DNA from: Prevotella sp.
GTDB lineage: Bacteria; Bacteroidota; Bacteroidia; Bacteroidales; Bacteroidaceae
DNA: 36,074 nt
NCBI GenBank assembly: GCA_017965725.1
Contig: JAGCPK010000041.1
Location: forward strand, 1-36,074
Reading direction: 5' to 3'
The notes beneath the pieces are model-generated. The model worked only from the letters and a program-made list of their open reading frames with translations. It did not search any database and had not been told where the DNA came from. Of the stretch, positions 30,808 to 36,074 are shown piece by piece. Both the position numbers and the translations under genes were made by a program. How positions within the stretch are numbered: position 1 is the stretch's first letter; each line of letters opens with the position of its first letter.

Positions 30808-33321
30808 ATGAAAAAAAACAAGACTTTTTTTGCTGTAATCGCGATGTCGATAGCAATTACAGCCCAGGCACAGACATTCCGACTTAATGCCGACGGTTAT
30901 TTTAATGCTGGCGGAACGGATGTGATGGCGTTCAGCGACTTCTATCCTGAGGGGCATCAGGGCGGTGTGTGTGTCATTATGAACGGACTGCGTATAGCAA
31001 CCAACGGTGACATCCGTCTAGAGGCGACGCCAGGACAATGGCAACCCGTACCCAAGCAACTAAGCCGGAAGACTGAAGGCAACCGCATCATAACCACACT
31101 GTGCTATCCAGACTCGTCGCGCCATCTGACGGGTTTCAATCCGATGGTCTATCCCGACTGGCACGTCAACTACACTGTTACCGTGGAGCCACAGGGCAAG
31201 GGCATCCTCGTCACCGTAGACCTGGATACACCCGTGCCCGACTTCCTATTAGGCAAGGTCGGATTCAACTTTGAGTTCTACCCTGGCTATCTGTTTGGTA
31301 AGCCATGGGTGATGGACCAGCAGAGCGGCATCTATCCACAGCAACCCAATGCACCATTGCTGCAGGTGGCAACAAATCGTGGTCATGACGGCGACTTCTT
31401 TGCGGGCAAGGGATTAAAAGCCAACCTGGCGCAGTTGGACGGTAAGGGCTATAGTCCCCTCCGTGCCGACGACATCATTGCTGAGCCATATGCCGTGGGC
31501 ACTAAGTTTACCTCACGTCCCGACGATAGGAATCAGAAAGTGACTGTAGAGTCGCTGACAGGCCTGCTAAAACTTTACGACGGACGCATGAACCACAACA
31601 ACGGCTGGTTCGTGCTGCGCAGCGAGATTGCCAAGGGAGCCACGAAGGGTGCTGTGCGCTGGATGATTACGCCTGAGGTGGATAGCCAATGGCGCTACCT
31701 GCCTGTCATACAAACCTCTCAGATTGGCTACCTGCCCCAACAGCAGAAGCACATCGTGATAGAAACCGATAAGCGCGACAACACTGTCGAGCCGCTACAA
31801 GTGGTTCGAATCGATGCTGATGGCGAGACCGTCGTACGTACTATCGAGCCCAAAGTGTGGGGTAACTTCCTGCGCTATCGTTATCTGACGGCTGACCTGA
31901 GTGATATGACCAAGGCTGGCCTCTATCAACTCAGGTATGGCAACTCGCAGTCGAGTGTCTTTCGCATAGCAGATAATATATATAACCGCGGTGTATGGCA
32001 ACCCGTCGTCGAGTACTTCCTGCCCGTGCAGATGTGCCATATGCGGGTCAGCGAGAAATATCGTATCTGGCACGATGCTTGCCATATGGACGATGCCTTG
32101 ATGGCTAAAGTGGGCAACCATATCGATGGTTACGTGCAGCAGCCAGGACTCTCAAAATATGCCGAGGGCGCACAGGTTCCAGGTGTGAATGTTGGTGGCT
32201 GGCACGATGCGGGAGACTTCGATCTACGAGTGGAATCACAGGCAGGTGAAGCCTATATCCTGGCGTTGGCCTATGAGCAGTTCCATCCCGACATCGACGT
32301 TACGGCTATCGACCAACAGCGTCACCGTGTAGAGATTCACGAGCCCGACGGCAAGAACGATATCCTGCAGCAGGTGGAGAACGGTGCCCTTACCGTGGTA
32401 AGAGCATATCAGGCACTGGGCCGTCTCTATCGTGGCATCATCTGTAACTCACTTCGCCAGTATGCTATGCTTGGCGATGCTGCTGCGATGACCGACGGTG
32501 TGGCTGGCAATAGTGATGACCGCTGGATTTTCACGGAGGATAATCCCATGCGCGCCCTCTCGACAGCTGCTCAGTTAGCCGGAGCCGCCCGCGTGCTACG
32601 CGGATACAACGATGCGCTGAGTCAGGAGTGTCTCGACATTGCTCAGGAGATTTATCGAAATACAGAGGGTGGTGGTTTCTTGGTGGGTACCAAACTGCAG
32701 GTTGCCGTCGAGCTGTATCTTGCTACGGGTGCTCAGGACTATCTTGAATTCATTCTCAGCCAGCAGCAGTTCATCACGAACAGCATCGCCCGTACCGGCT
32801 GGTTTACGGCCCGTATTGCCAAACTACTTGAATCGAAGAAGGACAAGCGGAGCCGACAGTTTGTTGATGCCTTCTGCGCAGCCCTTGTCAACTATAAGTC
32901 GCAACTTGAGAAACAGTCGGCCGAGACCCCCTATGGCGTACCATATCGCCCTAGTATCTGGGGAGCCGGGTGGGATATTCAACGTTTTGGATTCGAGTAT
33001 TATTTCCTCCTCAGTGCCTATCCCGGACTATTCCCGAAGGATATAATCTATAATGCGCTCGATTTCATTCTGGGTTGCCATCCGGGCAGTAATACGGCTT
33101 CTTTCGCCTCTGGCATTGGTGCCCGCTCTGCTACCGTTGCTTACGGCCTGAATCGAGCCGACTGGAGTTACATTCCAGGCGGTGTAGTGTCGGGAACAGC
33201 GCTTATCCGTCCCGACTTTCCTGAATTGCTCGAGTTTCCTTTCCTCTGGCAACAGACGGAGTACGTGCTCGGTGGCGGTTCCTCGCACTATATGTTCTTA
33301 GTTTTGGCTGCAAACCAATAA
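30808..33321 (+). CDS. Glycoside hydrolase family 9 enzyme with unknown N-terminal domain
   Basis: 837 residues, signal peptide ending at about residue 21 (AQAQ). Three parts: a beta-rich region of about 270 residues that I cannot assign (22-295); a CelD_N-like immunoglobulin domain beginning QTSQIGYLP (about 302-390); and an (alpha/alpha)6 GH9 catalytic domain. GH9 catalytic features are GGWHDAGDFD (Asp467 and/or Asp470 as base) and TEYVLGG with Glu818 as probable acid; HPGSNTASFASGIGARS matches the substrate-binding loop. The likely activity is endo- or exo-action on beta-glucan; the exact linkage is unknown. No dockerin or SusCD genes nearby. 25 bases precede the MATE gene. Confidence 0.88.
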   Translation: MKKNKTFFAVIAMSIAITAQAQTFRLNADGYFNAGGTDVMAFSDFYPEGHQGGVCVIMNGLRIATNGDIRLEATPGQWQPVPKQLSRKTEGNRIITTLCYPDSSRHLTGFNPMVYPDWHVNYTVTVEPQGKGILVTVDLDTPVPDFLLGKVGFNFEFYPGYLFGKPWVMDQQSGIYPQQPNAPLLQVATNRGHDGDFFAGKGLKANLAQLDGKGYSPLRADDIIAEPYAVGTKFTSRPDDRNQKVTVESLTGLLKLYDGRMNHNNGWFVLRSEIAKGATKGAVRWMITPEVDSQWRYLPVIQTSQIGYLPQQQKHIVIETDKRDNTVEPLQVVRIDADGETVVRTIEPKVWGNFLRYRYLTADLSDMTKAGLYQLRYGNSQSSVFRIADNIYNRGVWQPVVEYFLPVQMCHMRVSEKYRIWHDACHMDDALMAKVGNHIDGYVQQPGLSKYAEGAQVPGVNVGGWHDAGDFDLRVESQAGEAYILALAYEQFHPDIDVTAIDQQRHRVEIHEPDGKNDILQQVENGALTVVRAYQALGRLYRGIICNSLRQYAMLGDAAAMTDGVAGNSDDRWIFTEDNPMRALSTAAQLAGAARVLRGYNDALSQECLDIAQEIYRNTEGGGFLVGTKLQVAVELYLATGAQDYLEFILSQQQFITNSIARTGWFTARIAKLLESKKDKRSRQFVDAFCAALVNYKSQLEKQSAETPYGVPYRPSIWGAGWDIQRFGFEYYFLLSAYPGLFPKDIIYNALDFILGCHPGSNTASFASGIGARSATVAYGLNRADWSYIPGGVVSGTALIRPDFPELLEFPFLWQQTEYVLGGGSSHYMFLVLAANQ

Positions 33322-33346
33322 CTATCACAGAAGAAGAAAGCCCCCG

Positions 33347-34693
33347 ATGTCCGACACTCGCCTCAAACATCAACTGAAAATCATCACCATCCCGGTGTTT
33401 ATCGAGATAGCACTGGTGATGCTGCTTGGTGCAGTTGACACCGTCATGCTGAGCCGCTACAGCGACAACAGCGTGGCGGCGGTAGGACTGGACAACCAAC
33501 TGGTATCACTTGTGTTTCTCGTCTATCAGTTTTTCTCGATGGGAGCAGCCATTCTCTGTGCTCAGTACATCGGGGCGGGATTGCACAAGCGGTTGGTACA
33601 GGTAGTGGGTATGGCACTGGTAGTAAACCTGCTGCTTGGACTGACGGTCAGTGCACTGCTCTTCTTTTTTGCTGAAGACCTGTTGCAACTGATGGGGCTG
33701 CGTCCTGAACTGATGGACGACGGTGTAGTCTATCTGCGGCTGACGGGTTCGCTGTCGTTCTTTCAGGCCTTGTCGCTGACGTTTTCCGCCTCATTGAGAA
33801 GTGCTGACAAAGTGGTGTGGCCGATGGCTGTTACGGGCATCGTCAACGTGCTGAACATCTTGGGTAATTACGCCCTTATTTTCGGCCATTGGGGATGTCC
33901 ACAACTGGGTGTCGAAGGTGCTGCCATCGCCACTGCAGCCAGCCGCGCCGTTTCCATGTTGCTGCTCGCCATCATCCACTTCCGCGTTCATATCCGCAGA
34001 TTCCCGCTTAACTATTTCCTTCCCATACCCTGGCAGGAACTGCGGAACCTGCTGAAGATTGGCATACCGGCCATGAGCGAGAACATCAGTTACAGCCTCT
34101 CTCAGGTGGTCATCACCTATTTCATCAATCAGATCAGCAACGAGGCCCTGGCGGCACGTACCTACTGCTACAACATTATCATGTTTGTCTATCTGTTCTG
34201 TGTCAGCATCACACAGGGAGGCGACATACTCGTGGGCCACCTCGTTGGTCAGTGGCGTCATCAGGCAGCCTACGTACTGGGCAACTACTTCTTCCGTTTG
34301 GCGATGATTATCACGCTCTCCGGTTCCGTCCTGCTTGCCATAGCAGTCCCCAGCATTCTCCATGCCTTTACAGACAATGAGGAGATTATCCGTATGGGTG
34401 TCTGGGTGCTTGTCGTTGATGTATTCCTAGAGATAGGCCGCACGTCGAACATCTTTGCTGGCAGCACACTTCGGGCCACTGGCGACACGGTCTATCCCTT
34501 CATCGTGGGTGTTATCTTCCAGTGGAGCATCGCTGTTGGTCTGAGTTACGTCATCGGCATCCCCCTCGGCTATGGTCTCGTGGGTATGTGGGTAGGCTTT
34601 GCCATCGACGAGAACATCCGAGGTGTCATTCTTCTCCTACGCTGGCGTTCAGGGAAGTGGCGCAGAAAAGGATTCGTGGAGAAATCCCGATAA
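33347..34693 (+). CDS. MATE-family efflux transporter
   Basis: 448-residue inner-membrane protein with about 12 hydrophobic helices in two similar halves, characteristic of multidrug and toxin extrusion transporters driven by Na+ or H+. Typical segments: IPVFIEIALVMLLGAVDTVMLSRYSDNSVAAVG at the N-terminus, FQALSLTFSASLRSADKVVWPM, LNILGNYALIFG and, in the second half, FAGSTLRATGDTVYPFIVGV. Cargo unknown. It follows GH9 by 25 bases and is probably cotranscribed; whether it exports an oligosaccharide-related compound or is simply linked cannot be told. Confidence 0.93.
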   Translation: MSDTRLKHQLKIITIPVFIEIALVMLLGAVDTVMLSRYSDNSVAAVGLDNQLVSLVFLVYQFFSMGAAILCAQYIGAGLHKRLVQVVGMALVVNLLLGLTVSALLFFFAEDLLQLMGLRPELMDDGVVYLRLTGSLSFFQALSLTFSASLRSADKVVWPMAVTGIVNVLNILGNYALIFGHWGCPQLGVEGAAIATAASRAVSMLLLAIIHFRVHIRRFPLNYFLPIPWQELRNLLKIGIPAMSENISYSLSQVVITYFINQISNEALAARTYCYNIIMFVYLFCVSITQGGDILVGHLVGQWRHQAAYVLGNYFFRLAMIITLSGSVLLAIAVPSILHAFTDNEEIIRMGVWVLVVDVFLEIGRTSNIFAGSTLRATGDTVYPFIVGVIFQWSIAVGLSYVIGIPLGYGLVGMWVGFAIDENIRGVILLLRWRSGKWRRKGFVEKSR

Positions 34694-34706
34694 TTCCGAA
34701 ATTATC
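34689..34706. promoter_or_regulatory. Palindrome GATAATT-N4-AATTATC abutting the carboxylesterase promoter
   Basis: Perfect 7-bp inverted repeat with a 4-base centre, overlapping the MATE stop codon and ending 2 bases before the -7 element TATCTTTG (34709-34716). It lies where a repressor could block the promoter; a weak hairpin is the alternative. Confidence 0.35.
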
Positions 34707-34708
34707 AC

Positions 34709-34716
34709 TATCTTTG
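34709..34716 (+). promoter_or_regulatory. -7 element TATCTTTG of the carboxylesterase
   Basis: Perfect TAnnTTTG giving a leader of about 12 bases before the ATG at 34734. Confidence 0.6.
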
Positions 34717-34733
34717 CAAATAAAAAAGTATTT

Positions 34734-36074
34734 ATGAGAAAAAAGTTATTCGCATTATATGCGTTGAGTCTGATGACGGTTCTCACATGGGGACAGAATC
34801 CCGTTGTTAAGGTTGAAGGTGGACTGGTGCAGGGCGTTGCCTCCGCATCATATGATGTTACCGTGTTTAGAGGTATCCCATACGCAGCACCTCCCGTGGG
34901 TGATCTTCGTTGGAAGCGTCCGCAACCCGTCGTGAAGTGGAATGGCGTGAGAAAGGCCGACACGTTCAGTAATATCTGTTGGCAACCAGGCAATGCCATT
35001 GGCACATTCTACGGCAATGAGTTCTATTGGAAAGAGAATACTGTGCAGAGCGAGGACTGCCTGTATCTGAACATCTGGACACCTGCTGGTGCCGTCGGCC
35101 AACGCGACAAGAAACTTCCTGTGGCATTCTGGGTGCATGGCGGTGCCTATTTCAATGGCTATGGCCATGAGATAACGATGGACGGCGATGCATGGGCCCG
35201 TCGTGGTGTGATCCTCGTAACCATCAACTATCGTCTGGGCATCTTCGGTTTCCTCGCCCACCCCGAACTGTCGGCAGAGAATCTCGACGGTACATCGGGC
35301 AACTACGGCACATACGACCAGGTGGCTGCCCTGAAATGGGTACACGACAATATCGCGCAGTTCGGTGGCGATCCTGATAACATCACCGTCCTCGGACAGA
35401 GTGCAGGTGCTGCCAGTATCAAGAACCTCGTCAGCTCTCCCCTCTCGAAGGGTCTGATCAGGAATGCCATCATCCAGAGCGGCGGCGGCATCGGCTCGTT
35501 TGGCAATTCCGAGAATGGCCAGAAGCAGGCCGAGGCGACGGGAAAGACTTTTATGGACAAGTTCGGCTATAACAGCCTGAAGGAGATGCGCGCAGTGCCT
35601 GCCGAGCGACTGCTTGAGATATTCAAGGCCGAGGGCATGAACCTTTTCCGTCCTCATATCGACGGTATCCTGCTGACTGAGAGCTTCGACGATGCAGCCC
35701 GCAATCAGCACTTGGCCGATGCCAATTACATGATAGGCTGCACACTCGACGATATCCGTCCGATGGGAAAGCAGATCGACGAGTTCTGTTTCTTGCGCGA
35801 CTCGCTCGACCATCGCCCAGCCTATCAGTATCTCTTTGCCCGCAAGTTGCCTGGCACTCACGACGGAGCCTTCCATTCTGCAGAACTGTGGTATATGTTC
35901 CATACCTTGGATCGCAGCTGGCGACCCATGACGGAGGCCGACTACAGACTGGCCGACGAAATGATGGACTGCTGGACGAACTTCGTCAAATACGGCAATC
36001 CTAATCAGCCAGGCTCAGAGAGCTGGGCACCATTCACGCTCGGCAATCCATACGTCAAGACACTCAATGTGAAA
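34734..36074 (+). CDS. Type B carboxylesterase, secreted (3' partial)
   Basis: 447 codons are present and the frame is open to the end of the window. Signal peptide MRKKLFALYALSLMTVLTWG. Carboxylesterase type B features: FRGIPYAAPPVGDLRW, the EDCLYLNIWTP motif, the oxyanion WVHGGAY, NYRLGIFGFL, the nucleophile elbow GQSAGA (with GGDPDNITVL before it) and a candidate catalytic His in GAFHSAELWYMF. Compared with full-length relatives the catalytic core is essentially complete; the C-terminus is missing. It may remove acyl groups from plant polysaccharide and thus complement GH9, which is inference from context. It has its own promoter after the MATE gene. Confidence 0.92.
   Translation, partial: MRKKLFALYALSLMTVLTWGQNPVVKVEGGLVQGVASASYDVTVFRGIPYAAPPVGDLRWKRPQPVVKWNGVRKADTFSNICWQPGNAIGTFYGNEFYWKENTVQSEDCLYLNIWTPAGAVGQRDKKLPVAFWVHGGAYFNGYGHEITMDGDAWARRGVILVTINYRLGIFGFLAHPELSAENLDGTSGNYGTYDQVAALKWVHDNIAQFGGDPDNITVLGQSAGAASIKNLVSSPLSKGLIRNAIIQSGGGIGSFGNSENGQKQAEATGKTFMDKFGYNSLKEMRAVPAERLLEIFKAEGMNLFRPHIDGILLTESFDDAARNQHLADANYMIGCTLDDIRPMGKQIDEFCFLRDSLDHRPAYQYLFARKLPGTHDGAFHSAELWYMFHTLDRSWRPMTEADYRLADEMMDCWTNFVKYGNPNQPGSESWAPFTLGNPYVKTLNVK

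Noticed and set aside
1-36074. Defence islands, prophage, conjugative or CRISPR elements
   Set aside because: No integrase, transposase, restriction, phage or Cas-like protein and no repeat-spacer array was found on either strand.

Overview
The window looks like chromosomal DNA of a Prevotella-type member of the Bacteroidales. This rests on three things seen here: many genes are preceded by the Bacteroidota -7 promoter element TAnnTTTG (several with a -33 TTTG about 20 bases upstream), ribosome binding sites are mostly absent or weak, and the protein families are typical of gut or rumen Bacteroidales (GH9 glycanase, type B carboxylesterase, Bacteroidales outer-membrane barrels, a VanW-family protein, a PurF-like paralogue). 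No rRNA, IS element, phage gene or CRISPR array was found. Both ends cut genes: a TrmH-type methyltransferase at the left and a carboxylesterase at the right.

Left part (1-11 kb): housekeeping genes in short alternating operons. A minus-strand operon encodes a nitroreductase, the Kdo-8-phosphate phosphatase KdsC and the Maf nucleotide pyrophosphatase. It is followed by an acyltransferase-like gene (+), truA with an EamA transporter (-), a secreted Met-rich repeat protein (+), a patatin-like lipase with trmD (+), and trpS with two envelope barrel proteins and a lipoprotein phosphoesterase (-).

Middle (11-23 kb): an M24 aminopeptidase with a secreted C1 peptidase, recJ-recQ, a MaoC-like hydratase with a PurF-family protein that has lost its glutaminase nucleophile, a single tRNA-Tyr, ilvC behind a structured leader, and an SDR oxidoreductase with a secreted alpha/beta hydrolase.

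Right part (23-36 kb): accessory and stress genes. These include a VanW-lipoprotein-TIGR04076-MmcQ operon, YjbQ, two paralogous FMN reductases (one with a twin-arginine signal, one cytoplasmic), an aldo/keto reductase with a DUF2271 protein, msrA-GNAT-HAD, and a polysaccharide-related set of GH9 enzyme, MATE transporter and carboxylesterase.

Two patterns cut across the gene list. First, short tandem repeats of 7-9 bases sit at operon junctions, where they supply stop and start codons, and also in frame inside conserved genes (TrmH-like, truA, recQ). Second, two unrelated genes (the exported FMN reductase and GH9) share a transcribed leader of about 60-75 bases with a small upstream ORF beginning MYL that ends across the real start codon; each copy lies next to one of the two FMN reductase paralogues. 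These, the inactive-looking glutaminase domain and the ilvC leader are the best leads.
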